Assembly (NCBI RefSeq): GCF_003254625.1
Contig: NZ_QJRJ01000080.1
Span: 396,111 to 460,110, forward strand
Length of the DNA stretch: 64,000 bases
From: Flavobacterium ginsenosidimutans
Lineage (GTDB): Bacteria; Bacteroidota; Bacteroidia; Flavobacteriales; Flavobacteriaceae
Direction of reading: 5' to 3'
A program made the translations under genes and the position numbers. Position 1 is the stretch's first letter; every line of letters starts with the position of its first letter. Under the pieces are notes generated by a model, which saw nothing but the letters and a program-made list of their open reading frames with translations, was not told the origin of the DNA and ran no database searches. This document shows, in pieces, positions 1 through 8,641 of this stretch.

Positions 1-840
1 ATGTTTTTTAAGACGTTCTAGCATTGCATTTATTTCTTTTTCAGAAAAACAGACATTAATAAAAGTGATAAATCGTTCTATAACCTTTTTCATTCCGTCA
101 TTATAATTGAGCATTATCACATTTTGGTCTGTTTCATAAAAATCCAAAAAACTTTGAAAATATTTTTCTAAAACCAAAGCTTGATACTCGTAAAAACTTA
201 ACTCCTCAATTTCTTTTGAAGTAATTCCGAAAACACTCGACGGAATTATATTTGGAACCATATGCATTCCTGCCATCTTTTGATGCGATCTTAAAACCTC
301 TCCAGGATTTCGGTATAATAAAGCAAAAGGAATTTCAGAAAAAACCGATCTTAAATAAGAAGCCTTAAAAATACTCCATGCATCCAATTTTATAATTAAA
401 TGCTTTTGATCTGGAAATCTTTTTTGACCTAAGAACCTCAAAACCGATTTCAGCAAAACTGTTTTGGTATCTTCATTAAAAGCATCACTTCTTAAAATCT
501 GATCGATAATAGGAGCTTCAGAAACCATGATATTTTCAGATGAAGTTGCAAGAGACTGACTTAACATGGTAGATCCGCATCTTGACACATGAAAAACTAA
601 TCCCTTTAATTCAACAAAATCTAATTCTTTGGACCATTCAATAATATTTTCTGCTGTACTAACTAATCTAAAACGCTTCGAATTATAACTATGGCTTCTG
701 CATTTCACAATTGTTTCTTCAAAAAAAGGCTCTGAAAAAGGTATGTCTGAGAAATAAATCCATTCAAAATAGATTTCATTCTCTTTTTCAACTAAGTTAA
801 TAGGAATCCAATTTGAAATAAAATCTTTTACATTTTCCAT
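1..840 (-). CDS. Sulfotransferase-like protein (partial, C-terminus beyond window)
   Basis: Open reading frame of 280 codons from ATG at 840 to the left edge with no stop. Residues 83-92 read FHVSRCGSTM, which fits the phosphosulfate-binding loop of PAPS-dependent sulfotransferases (GxxRSGST type); a later segment around LLYRNPGEVLRSHQKM resembles the 3'-phosphate-binding region (RxP..xxxS). The start lies one base from the stop of the upstream hydroxylase-like gene, and an APS kinase gene precedes that, so the three are probably one transcript and the kinase could supply PAPS. The acceptor molecule cannot be told from sequence. The family call is by motif and context only. Confidence 0.72.
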   Translation of the reverse strand, partial: MENVKDFISNWIPINLVEKENEIYFEWIYFSDIPFSEPFFEETIVKCRSHSYNSKRFRLVSTAENIIEWSKELDFVELKGLVFHVSRCGSTMLSQSLATSSENIMVSEAPIIDQILRSDAFNEDTKTVLLKSVLRFLGQKRFPDQKHLIIKLDAWSIFKASYLRSVFSEIPFALLYRNPGEVLRSHQKMAGMHMVPNIIPSSVFGITSKEIEELSFYEYQALVLEKYFQSFLDFYETDQNVIMLNYNDGMKKVIERFITFINVCFSEKEINAMLERLKKH

Positions 841-841
841 T

Positions 842-1531
842 TTATAAATTCATTTGCGATTGAAGTTCTTCAATTATCTTGGTATTAATTTCAGATGGAT
901 TTCTAGAAAGTTCTGCAATAATCTGCTGTTTTACTTCATCTGCATATTGTTTTTTCGGGACATAATTTACATCAAAACCCATTTTAGAAAACAATTCGTC
1001 AGACCATTCATTTCTTAAACAATCCACTGTTAAGTGAATTCTTGGTTCCAAACTTTTGTTTTGCACGCTATGCGGTAACTGAAAATTAGCATACCAGCAC
1101 TCTCCCATTCTCATCGGAATTCGTTTCTTATCTACATAAAAATATACTTCAGAATTGGTGAGAATTGGAATATGAATCCTGAAAAACCCATCTTCATACG
1201 AAGTATCATTATCAAAATGTTCTTTAATCTCGCTATTAGGTCCGAGTCTTAACAATCTAACTGATTCTTTTTCGCATTCAAACCAATCCATTATTTCTTT
1301 AAAATAAGGACAACTGTCAAGTAAAGGCGTATTTTTATATTCTTTATCTGGAAAGGAAAGAATATCAGTTTCTAAACCAGATTGAGATCGTAAAGAAATA
1401 CTTGTCCATTTTCCTTCATATTTATTTGTATTAAAATGCGGCATCCACAAATTTGTTTCGCAAGTCAATAAATCATTTTTCAATTTTTCAATCGAAAAAG
1501 AAATTGGAAGTTGGCATGAAGAAGGATTCAT
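842..1531 (-). CDS. Aspartyl/asparaginyl beta-hydroxylase-like protein
   Basis: Protein of 229 residues. A double-stranded beta-helix core is suggested by H105-F-D107 (EHFDND) and H154 (LPHSVQN), which would form the HxD...H iron site, and by R164 in EPRIHLTVD, placed where 2-oxoglutarate is bound. This pattern is typical of the Asp/Asn hydroxylase family of Fe(II)/2-oxoglutarate dioxygenases. The substrate could be a peptide side chain or a free amino acid; sequence does not decide. It lies between genes for APS kinase (5 bases from that stop) and a sulfotransferase (1 base), so hydroxylation and sulfation may act on one product. That link is inference. Confidence 0.8.
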   Translation of the reverse strand: MNPSSCQLPISFSIEKLKNDLLTCETNLWMPHFNTNKYEGKWTSISLRSQSGLETDILSFPDKEYKNTPLLDSCPYFKEIMDWFECEKESVRLLRLGPNSEIKEHFDNDTSYEDGFFRIHIPILTNSEVYFYVDKKRIPMRMGECWYANFQLPHSVQNKSLEPRIHLTVDCLRNEWSDELFSKMGFDVNYVPKKQYADEVKQQIIAELSRNPSEINTKIIEELQSQMNL

Positions 1532-1536
1532 AAGTC

Positions 1537-2064
1537 TTAAAATTTTAAATTGCTAATTATAAAATTGTACAGTTTATTGGCAGAAACTGAAATGGTCTCA
1601 GAATCTGTTTTTAATACTAAATCTGCATTTTTTGGAGTTTCATAAACATCCGTTATCCCAGTAAAATTTCTAATTTTATTTTGATCATTGTCAGGCAATA
1701 ATGCTCTTTTATACAATCCTTTTGGATCTCTTTCGATCAAATTATGAATCGAGCAATCCAAAAAGACCGTTTTTACAAATTCAAAAGTCCTTAATTCATT
1801 CCTAAGATTTTCATACGGATTTATAACCGACATGAGCACAATCTTGTTTTCTTCAATCAGACCTCGACCAACATTAAAAAGACGTCTTACATTTTCGCAG
1901 CGATCTTCTTTAGAAAACCCTAAATCTTTACAGATGGTTTGTCGGTAAACATCTCCATCTACTATTTCTGCTTCATAATTATTTTGAAGCAGCAGATGCC
2001 TGACATTTTCTGCCAGCGTCGTTTTTCCCGAACCAGATAAGCCTGTAAATTGAATTAAAATCAT
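1537..2064 (-). CDS. cysC: Adenylylsulfate (APS) kinase
   Basis: Protein of 175 residues, the usual length for a stand-alone APS kinase. It phosphorylates adenosine 5'-phosphosulfate to PAPS using ATP. Walker A GLSGSGKT is at residues 8-15, DGD at 36-38, and the family signature DLGFSKEDRCENVRR at 47-61; DPKGLY near 115 is also typical. No ATP sulfurylase or PAPS reductase genes are adjacent. It is the first gene of a minus-strand group with a hydroxylase and a sulfotransferase, which suggests it makes PAPS for sulfation and not for sulfate assimilation. The start is the ATG just before ILIQFTG; no clear promoter was recognised upstream. Confidence 0.9.
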   Translation of the reverse strand: MILIQFTGLSGSGKTTLAENVRHLLLQNNYEAEIVDGDVYRQTICKDLGFSKEDRCENVRRLFNVGRGLIEENKIVLMSVINPYENLRNELRTFEFVKTVFLDCSIHNLIERDPKGLYKRALLPDNDQNKIRNFTGITDVYETPKNADLVLKTDSETISVSANKLYNFIISNLKF

Positions 2065-2231
2065 TTTAGAAACACTTTTATCAAACGTGACATTAAAATT
2101 AAATAATTCAAAACGAGAGATAAAGAGTATAAATACCCATTATTTTCCTTTAAAAAGAACAGCTGATCCTGACTATTTACTAAACATTTGAAGAAAGAAA
2201 TTACTATTTTTATCTTTTAATAAAATTAAGA

Positions 2232-2921
2232 ATGAAAAAGAAACTTGTAGTCTTAACCGGAGCAGGAATCAGTGCCGAAAGCGGTATCAAAACATTTCGC
2301 GACAGCGATGGTTTATGGGAAGGTCATGATGTAATGGAAGTTGCAACGCCAGAAGGCTGGTTCAAAAATCAAGAATTAGTTTTGGATTTTTATAACAAAC
2401 GTCGCCAGCAGTTAAAAGAAGTAAAACCAAATCTTGGACATATTATTTTGGCCGAATTGGAAAAAGATTTTGATGTACATATTATTACTCAAAATGTTGA
2501 CGATTTGCACGAACGCGCCGGAAGCACAAAAGTTTTGCATTTGCATGGGGAATTATTAAAAGTTCGAAGCACACAAAACAAAAATCTAATTTTAGATTGG
2601 ACAGAAGATTTGTTTACGGGAGATTTAGACACAAACGGCCATCAATTGCGTCCGCATATTGTTTGGTTTGGCGAAGAAGTTCCTGCTTTGGAAGAAGCTA
2701 TTGACATTACCGAAACGGCAGATTATTTTGCTGTAATTGGAACTTCGCTGCAAGTTTATCCTGCCGCAGGCCTAATTGCTTACACACCAAGCACAACTCC
2801 TGTTTTTTATATTGATCCAAAGCCAATTGCAATTCCGAATCTTCGAAACAAAGTGGAAACGATTGCCAAATTTGCATCAGAAGGAGTTGCCGATTTAAGA
2901 GAGCGATTAAATTCATTTTGA
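2232..2921 (+). CDS. cobB: SIR2-family NAD-dependent protein deacylase
   Basis: Protein of 229 residues with the sirtuin order: GAGISAESGI at 10-19, QNVD at 87-90, catalytic H105 in LHLHGE, and GTSLQVYPAAG near the C-terminus. Y54 and R57 (FYNKRR) match the Tyr-xx-Arg pair that gives class III sirtuins preference for succinyl or malonyl lysine. The protein contains no cysteine at all, so the usual four-Cys zinc site of the small domain is absent. It is a single gene divergent from the APS kinase group and followed by purB. Cytosolic, removing acyl groups from lysines and releasing nicotinamide and O-acyl-ADP-ribose. Confidence 0.92.
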   Translation: MKKKLVVLTGAGISAESGIKTFRDSDGLWEGHDVMEVATPEGWFKNQELVLDFYNKRRQQLKEVKPNLGHIILAELEKDFDVHIITQNVDDLHERAGSTKVLHLHGELLKVRSTQNKNLILDWTEDLFTGDLDTNGHQLRPHIVWFGEEVPALEEAIDITETADYFAVIGTSLQVYPAAGLIAYTPSTTPVFYIDPKPIAIPNLRNKVETIAKFASEGVADLRERLNSF

Positions 2922-2967
2922 ATGCATAAATGCGCTTTTTAATTAGCTGTAATCGCTAAATTCTGTT

Positions 2968-2975
2968 TATATTTG
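2968..2975 (+). promoter_or_regulatory. Predicted purB promoter -7 box
   Basis: TATATTTG matches the Bacteroidota -7 consensus TAnnTTTG and lies 25 bases before the purB ATG. No clear -33 TTG was found. Confidence 0.5.
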
Positions 2976-3000
2976 CACCTTTCGAAAAAACAACATAACA

Positions 3001-4347
3001 ATGACTACTCTAAACGAACTGAATGCTATATCGCCAATTGACGGAAGATATAGAAATAAAACTCAAAATTTAGCCCCTTTTTTCTCTGAAGAAGCTTTAA
3101 TTAAATATCGCGTTTTAGTTGAAGTGGAATACTTCATTGCATTATGCCAAATTCCATTGCCACAATTAAAAGGCATTGATTCAAGTTTATTTGAAAGCTT
3201 GAGAAATATCTACAAAAATTTCTCAACAGAAGATGCGCTTTGGATTAAAGAAACAGAAAAAGTAACCAATCACGACGTAAAAGCGGTTGAATACTTTATT
3301 AAAGATGCTTTTGAAAAATTAGGTCTATCTCAATACAAAGAGTTCATTCACTTCGGATTAACGTCTCAAGATATTAATAATACTGCAATTCCGCTTTCTA
3401 CAAAAGAAGCGTTTGAGCAAGTTTATATGCCAACTTTAATTGCTGTAATTGCAAAACTAAAAGAGTTAAGCACAGAATGGAAAGACATTCCAATGCTTGC
3501 TCGTACGCACGGACAGCCAGCCTCTCCTACTCGTTTAGGAAAAGAAATTTTGGTGTTTGTTGAGCGTTTAGAAGAGCAAATGCGTTTGTTGTTCAATATT
3601 CCGTTTGCTGCTAAATTTGGTGGAGCAACAGGAAACTTTAACGCGCATCACGTAGCGTATCCACAGATTGACTGGAAACAATTTGGAAACAAATTTGTTG
3701 AAACAGATCTTGGTTTAAAACATTCTTTTCCAACAACTCAAATTGAGCATTACGATCATTTTGCTGCTTTTTTTGATGCTTTAAAAAGAATCAACACCAT
3801 TATCATCGATTTAGATCGTGACATTTGGACGTATGTTTCGATGGATTATTTCAAACAAAAAATCAAAGCTGGAGAAATTGGTTCTTCTGCAATGCCACAT
3901 AAAGTAAACCCAATTGATTTTGAAAACTCTGAAGGAAACTTAGGAATTGCAAATGCTATTTTCGAGCATTTAGCAGCTAAACTTCCAATTTCAAGATTAC
4001 AGCGTGACTTAACTGACAGTACTGTTTTACGTAATGTTGGTGTTCCTTTCGGACATACAATTATCGCTTTTGAAGCTACTCTTAAAGGTTTGAATAAATT
4101 ACTTTTAAACGAAGGTAAATTTGCTGAAGATTTAGAGAAAAACTGGGCAGTTGTGGCTGAAGCTATTCAGACTATTTTACGCCGCGAAGCTTATCCAAAT
4201 CCGTACGAAGCTTTAAAAGGTTTAACAAGAACTAACGAAGCTATCGACAAAAATGCGATTCATAATTTCATTGCAACTTTAGAAGTTTCAGATTCTGTTA
4301 GAGCAGAATTATTAGCTATAACTCCTAGCAATTACACAGGAATTTAA
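3001..4347 (+). CDS. purB: Adenylosuccinate lyase
   Basis: Protein of 448 residues. It catalyses two fumarate-releasing steps: SAICAR to AICAR in purine synthesis and adenylosuccinate to AMP. The fumarase/aspartase superfamily signature SSAMPHKVNPIDFENSEGN (about residues 296-314) is intact; TSQDINNTA and RTHGQPASPT carry the other active-site histidine and threonine/serine positions. The N-terminal ISPIDGRY is typical of the E. coli-type PurB. Monocistronic by appearance, with a TAnnTTTG box upstream and a strong hairpin terminator downstream. Confidence 0.97.
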   Translation: MTTLNELNAISPIDGRYRNKTQNLAPFFSEEALIKYRVLVEVEYFIALCQIPLPQLKGIDSSLFESLRNIYKNFSTEDALWIKETEKVTNHDVKAVEYFIKDAFEKLGLSQYKEFIHFGLTSQDINNTAIPLSTKEAFEQVYMPTLIAVIAKLKELSTEWKDIPMLARTHGQPASPTRLGKEILVFVERLEEQMRLLFNIPFAAKFGGATGNFNAHHVAYPQIDWKQFGNKFVETDLGLKHSFPTTQIEHYDHFAAFFDALKRINTIIIDLDRDIWTYVSMDYFKQKIKAGEIGSSAMPHKVNPIDFENSEGNLGIANAIFEHLAAKLPISRLQRDLTDSTVLRNVGVPFGHTIIAFEATLKGLNKLLLNEGKFAEDLEKNWAVVAEAIQTILRREAYPNPYEALKGLTRTNEAIDKNAIHNFIATLEVSDSVRAELLAITPSNYTGI

Positions 4348-4370
4348 GAAAAACTCCAAATATTTTATCA

Positions 4371-4403
4371 AAAAAAGCTATCTTTATCGAGATAGCTTTT
4401 TTT
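4371..4403 (+). terminator. Rho-independent terminator after purB
   Basis: Stem GCTATCT / AGATAGC flanked by an A run and a T run, loop of six bases, 24 bases after the purB stop. Confidence 0.88.
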
Positions 4404-4422
4404 ATTTAACCCGGAGTAGTCC

Positions 4423-4463
4423 AGATTACTTCACTTAACTTATTTTCGTTGGAGTTCAGTGAA
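4423..4463 (+). repeat. Dispersed intergenic repeat, copy 1
   Basis: The reverse complement of this 41-base stretch is nearly identical to 49276-49318 (same words TTCACTGAACTCCAA, GAAAATAA and TTAAGTGAAGTAATCT, with two substitutions or indels). It lies between purB and the antiporter gene. Confidence 0.75.
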
Positions 4464-4563
4464 TTACATTTTAAAAAAGTCTTTTCGTACAAAAAACCAG
4501 ATTTTGAACAAAGACTTTAAATGAAAAGCTGGATCAAGCTCCACGAAAACTAAAATACCACCT

Positions 4564-6801
4564 ATGATTGCATTAAGCGCCGCTGCTGAAAGTACACACC
4601 ATTTACAACCTTTAATTAGTGATTTAGGATTAATCCTGATGACTGCTGGAATTGCCGTTCTAATATTTAAAAAAATGAAACAGCCTCTGGTTTTAGGCTA
4701 CCTAATCGCAGGATTTTTGGCTGGAAACCATTTTGATTTTTTCCCATCTATAACCGACATGAAAAGTGTGGAAGTTTGGGCAGAAATTGGGGTTATATTT
4801 TTACTTTTTAGTTTAGGACTCGAATTCAGTTTTAAAAAATTAATGAAGGTTGGAGGGACTTCATCTGTCACCGCTATAACCCAGATTTTGTTTATGACTG
4901 TAATTGGTTATGCGGTTGGACAATGGATGGGCTGGGGAAAAATGGACAGTATTTTCTTGGGAGCAACACTTTCAATTTCATCCACAACTATTATTATCAG
5001 AGCTTTTGATGAATTGGGAGTCAAAGGAAAAAAGTTCGTTGGAATTGTTTTTGGTGCTTTAATTGTTGAAGATATTGTTGCTATTTTAATGCTTGTTTTA
5101 CTGTCAACTATTGCAGTAAGCGATCAAGTTTCTGGTACAGAATTACTGCAATCTGTCTTAAAACTAGTTTTCTTTTTAATTATTTGGTTTTTGGGCGGAA
5201 TTTTTATTATTCCAACTATTTTCAAAAAAGCAAAACATCTCTTAACTGACGAGATGCTGCTGATTATCTCATTAGCATTATGTCTAATGATGGTAATTTT
5301 TGCTGCAAATGTTGGATTTTCTCCAGCTTTAGGCGCTTTTATCATGGGATCTATTATTGCTGAAACCACAATGGCAGAAAAAATCGAACATTTAATTCAG
5401 CCTGTAAAAGATTTTTTTGGTGCCGTTTTCTTTGTATCGGTAGGAATGTTAATTAATCCCGTAACTTTGGTTAATTATGCACTTCCAGTGGCTATAATTA
5501 CACTATTGACTATATTCGGAAAAGCATTCAGTTCTTCGATTGGAGCTTTAATTTCTGGTCAGCCTTTAAAACAATCTGTTCAAACCGGAATGAGTTTGGC
5601 GCAAATTGGTGAGTTCTCGTTTATTATTGCAACACTTGGGATGACCTTAAAAGTTACCAGTGATTTCTTATATCCAATTATCGTTGCTGTATCTGCAATT
5701 ACCACTTTTACAACTCCGTTTTTAATTAAATATTCAGAACGTTTTGCTTTCTTTTTAGAATCCAAAATGCCTAAAAGATGGGTTAAAAATATAAACCGTT
5801 ATAGTGTCAACGCACAGGCAATTAAATCGGTAAGTACTTGGCAGATTGTCCTTCGTTCTTCAATCACACAAATTATTCTTCATACCATAATTATCACGGC
5901 AATTATTTTATTGTCTTCTAAATTTGTTGCTCCTTTAGTTGCAGACACTAGATTTGGAAATACTTTAGCAGCTTTACTAACTTTAGTTGTTATAGCACCT
6001 TTTTTATGGGCGCTTTCATTACGTCGTGTAAAAGTCGAAGAAGTTGAAATACTGTGGGAAGAACGTAAATATCGTGGGGCATTATTAATGCTAATCCTGA
6101 TTAGAATGAGTCTTGGTTTATTCTTTGTCGGATTCTTGTTAAATATTTTCTTCTCTCCTTTGGTTGCTTTCGTCGCGCTTATTATTGCAATAGGAGCTTA
6201 CCAGATTTTCCCTAAAAAATTAAACGAGCAATATCATAAAATCGAAAATCACTTTCTAAAAAACCTCAACGATCGCGAAAACAAAAAAATCGACAGAAGA
6301 TATGCCAATTTAATGCCGTGGGATGGACATATGTCTTTCTTCGAAATTAAAAAAGAATCAAACTTAGTTGGACAGACTTTACAGGAACTCAAAATTCGTG
6401 AGCAATTAGGAATTAATATCGCTTACATCAAACGTGGAGAAGTAACGATTCCAATTCCGACCAAAACTGAACGTTTGTTTCCTGGCGATGAAATTTGTGT
6501 AATTGGAACCGATGCTCAAATTACAGAATTCACAAAATTCTTAACTCAAAATGAAACAGAACCACCTGTAAAAGTAGAAGAAACTGATATTGTATTACGC
6601 CAAATGGAAGTTTCTCAAGACGAATTTATTCAAAAAAGCATCGGACAATTTAGAACCAAAACCGACGGAATGGTAGTTGGTATCGAGCGAAATGGAAATC
6701 GTATTTTAAATCCCGAATCTAGCTTAATATTAGAGAAAAATGATATTCTCTGGGTTGTAGGAGATAAAAAAAGGATGAATGCTTTGTTGGCAGCGAAATA
6801 A
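4564..6801 (+). CDS. CPA2-family cation:proton antiporter with two RCK_C domains
   Basis: Protein of 745 residues. Residues about 15-390 form a KefB/GerN-like Na+/K+:H+ exchanger domain with many hydrophobic segments (for example GLILMTAGIAVLIF, AEIGVIFLLFSLGLEFS). A second membrane part of about 130 residues (around 430-570) follows, then two regulatory RCK_C (TrkA-C) domains: SNLVGQTLQELKIREQLG...GDEICVIGTD and QKSIGQFRTKTDGMVVGI...NDILWVVGDK. The Rossmann RCK_N domain usual in KefB/KefC is not seen. Inner-membrane protein for K+ or Na+ and pH control. It stands alone between purB and a convergent peroxiredoxin gene. Confidence 0.88.
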   Translation: MIALSAAAESTHHLQPLISDLGLILMTAGIAVLIFKKMKQPLVLGYLIAGFLAGNHFDFFPSITDMKSVEVWAEIGVIFLLFSLGLEFSFKKLMKVGGTSSVTAITQILFMTVIGYAVGQWMGWGKMDSIFLGATLSISSTTIIIRAFDELGVKGKKFVGIVFGALIVEDIVAILMLVLLSTIAVSDQVSGTELLQSVLKLVFFLIIWFLGGIFIIPTIFKKAKHLLTDEMLLIISLALCLMMVIFAANVGFSPALGAFIMGSIIAETTMAEKIEHLIQPVKDFFGAVFFVSVGMLINPVTLVNYALPVAIITLLTIFGKAFSSSIGALISGQPLKQSVQTGMSLAQIGEFSFIIATLGMTLKVTSDFLYPIIVAVSAITTFTTPFLIKYSERFAFFLESKMPKRWVKNINRYSVNAQAIKSVSTWQIVLRSSITQIILHTIIITAIILLSSKFVAPLVADTRFGNTLAALLTLVVIAPFLWALSLRRVKVEEVEILWEERKYRGALLMLILIRMSLGLFFVGFLLNIFFSPLVAFVALIIAIGAYQIFPKKLNEQYHKIENHFLKNLNDRENKKIDRRYANLMPWDGHMSFFEIKKESNLVGQTLQELKIREQLGINIAYIKRGEVTIPIPTKTERLFPGDEICVIGTDAQITEFTKFLTQNETEPPVKVEETDIVLRQMEVSQDEFIQKSIGQFRTKTDGMVVGIERNGNRILNPESSLILEKNDILWVVGDKKRMNALLAAK

Positions 6802-6803
6802 GT

Positions 6804-6960
6804 TCCTAAGTTTCTGAGATGCTAAGATTCTAAGTTTTTATCTTGCCTCTTTTTAAACTTTAGTAAAAATAAAGCGCTAAGATTTCATAATGAAATCTTA
6901 GCGCTTTTATATTAATTATTTTGAAAAACTAAGAATCTTAGCATCTCAGAAACTTAGAAA
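6804..6960 (+). repeat. Long imperfect inverted repeat of the CTAAGAT family
   Basis: Left arm 6804-6838 and right arm 6924-6958 are reverse complements at 33 of 35 positions. They are built from degenerate CTAAGAT/CTGAGAT words. The two arms enclose a separate strong hairpin (6871-6907). The same family occurs at 30413-30505, sharing the 21-base stretch at 6937-6957 with 30468-30488. Confidence 0.85.
6871..6907 (+). terminator. Bidirectional terminator hairpin between antiporter and peroxiredoxin genes
   Basis: A perfect 17-base stem, AAAGCGCTAAGATTTCA with its complement, and a three-base loop, followed by T residues on both strands. The flanking genes are convergent. Confidence 0.85.
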
Positions 6961-6969
6961 CTCAGAATA

Positions 6970-7608
6970 TTATTTATTCGGTTGCGGTGTCAAACGTAAA
7001 TAAGGTTTGATAGGCGTATGTCCTTTTGGGAATTTAGCTGGGATGTCGCTGTCTGGAATTGCTGGTGCAATTACTACATCTTCTCCATCTTTCCAGTTTG
7101 CAGGAGTTGCAACGCTGTAATTTGCTGTTAATTGCAAACTGTCAATTACACGAAGTAATTCATCGAAATTTCTTCCTGTCGAAGCTGGATATGTTAAAGT
7201 CAATTTGATTTTTTTATCTGGTCCGATAACAAAAACAGAACGCACTGTAAATTTGTCACTCGCATTTGGATGAAGCATATCGTAAAGATTTGCTACTTTT
7301 TTATCCTCATCAGCAATAATTGGGAAATTTACCTCTGTATTTTGAGTTTCGTTGATATCTTTAATCCACTCTTTGTGAGAATCCAAACCGTCTACACTCA
7401 AAGCAATAACCTTAGTATTTCTTTTTTTGAATTCTGGAACATAGTTCGCTACAGTTCCTAATTCAGTTGTACAAACCGGAGTAAAATCTGCTGGATGCGA
7501 GAATAAAACACCCCACGAATCTCCTAACCATTCGTGAAAATTAATTGGTCCTTGCGTAGTTTCTGCCTGAAAATCTGGAGCTATATCGCCTAATCTTAAT
7601 GTTGACAT
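6970..7608 (-). CDS. 1-Cys peroxiredoxin (Prx6 type)
   Basis: Protein of 212 residues that reduces hydrogen and alkyl peroxides. The peroxidatic cysteine is C46 in HPADFTPVCTTE, the canonical PxxxTxxC motif. It is the only cysteine, so no resolving cysteine is present and the enzyme must be of the 1-Cys kind. The C-terminal extension after residue 150 (ANYSVATPANWKDGEDVVIAP and the final TPQPNK) is typical of the Prx6 subfamily. Cytosolic; convergent with the antiporter gene. Confidence 0.95.
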   Translation of the reverse strand: MSTLRLGDIAPDFQAETTQGPINFHEWLGDSWGVLFSHPADFTPVCTTELGTVANYVPEFKKRNTKVIALSVDGLDSHKEWIKDINETQNTEVNFPIIADEDKKVANLYDMLHPNASDKFTVRSVFVIGPDKKIKLTLTYPASTGRNFDELLRVIDSLQLTANYSVATPANWKDGEDVVIAPAIPDSDIPAKFPKGHTPIKPYLRLTPQPNK

Positions 7609-7720
7609 AATTTATCATTTTTAGTTCATCTAAAATTAATTAAAAAATGTATTTAGAAAACATTCAAAAGGTAAAAAAAAGTTAAAATTCTACTTTGTCG
7701 ATATAATTAGTATTTTACTT

Positions 7721-8632
7721 CTAAATAAAGCTCAAAACAAAATACCAGAAAGCAAGTGTAATGAAGGAAATTGGAATTCCGAAACCAATCATCATACTGC
7801 TTAATTTTGGTTTTAATCCGTAAGTTGAGGCTAGGATTGCGCCTGTAATCATAGGAGCCATAGCGGTTTCCATTATGGTAATTTTTATTGCTTCAGAATG
7901 CTGATTAAAAATAAAAACATAAAGCACGAAAATTATAAAAGGAATTAAAAGCAATTTAAAAAAAAGTCCTAGTCGCAAAAATTTCCAATGTTGGCTTTTT
8001 CTATCAAAAGTCAATTGCAAACCAACAGAGAGTAAAGCTAAAGGTGTAACCAGACTTCCAATTTTCAATAAAACAAATTGAAAATTCTCATTTAAATTGT
8101 AATCAAAAACATTCATTAAACAAGCCAAAACGAACATTAGAAATGGCGGAAACAAAATGATCTTTTTGAAAATCCCTAAAGCATTTGGGTTTCCTTTAGA
8201 ATAAAAAGCTGCAGTAAAAACCCCTAAAGTAGAAACCACAACAAAAGTTCCTGGCTGATCAACTAAAACGGCAGTTTCTAAACCTTTCTTTCCAAACAAA
8301 GCTTCAATAATTGGATAACCCAAAAAAGAACTATTACTTAATCCTGCTGTCAAAATCAGACATCCAATCAATTTGTTCGACCAACCATTTCTTCTTCCTA
8401 AAAAATGAAAAAAGATAAAAGCCAGAATATAAGTAATCCACCCCGCTCCTATTGGAAACAATAATTCACTGCTCCATTTTATCTTCGGAATGTGATACAA
8501 AGTAATCGCAGGAAGGCAAAAATAAATGACAATTTTATTGAGCGTCTTATAAATATGAGTAGGAAATTGTTTTACTCGCTGTAAAATTAATCCGAGTGAA
8601 AGAAAGAGAAATATTAGAAGGAAGTTGTTCAT
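7721..8632 (-). CDS. AEC-family transporter (auxin efflux carrier type)
   Basis: Protein of 303 residues with about ten hydrophobic helices over its whole length. It begins with NNFLLIFLFLSLGLILQRVKQFP and contains a polar central patch (LTAGLSNSSFLGYPIIEALFG) typical of the AEC/bile-acid-arsenite-like fold, in which broken helices form the transport site. Family members export organic anions such as malate. The substrate here is unknown. Monocistronic by appearance. Confidence 0.87.
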   Translation of the reverse strand: MNNFLLIFLFLSLGLILQRVKQFPTHIYKTLNKIVIYFCLPAITLYHIPKIKWSSELLFPIGAGWITYILAFIFFHFLGRRNGWSNKLIGCLILTAGLSNSSFLGYPIIEALFGKKGLETAVLVDQPGTFVVVSTLGVFTAAFYSKGNPNALGIFKKIILFPPFLMFVLACLMNVFDYNLNENFQFVLLKIGSLVTPLALLSVGLQLTFDRKSQHWKFLRLGLFFKLLLIPFIIFVLYVFIFNQHSEAIKITIMETAMAPMITGAILASTYGLKPKLSSMMIGFGIPISFITLAFWYFVLSFI

Positions 8633-8641
8633 TAATTGGCT

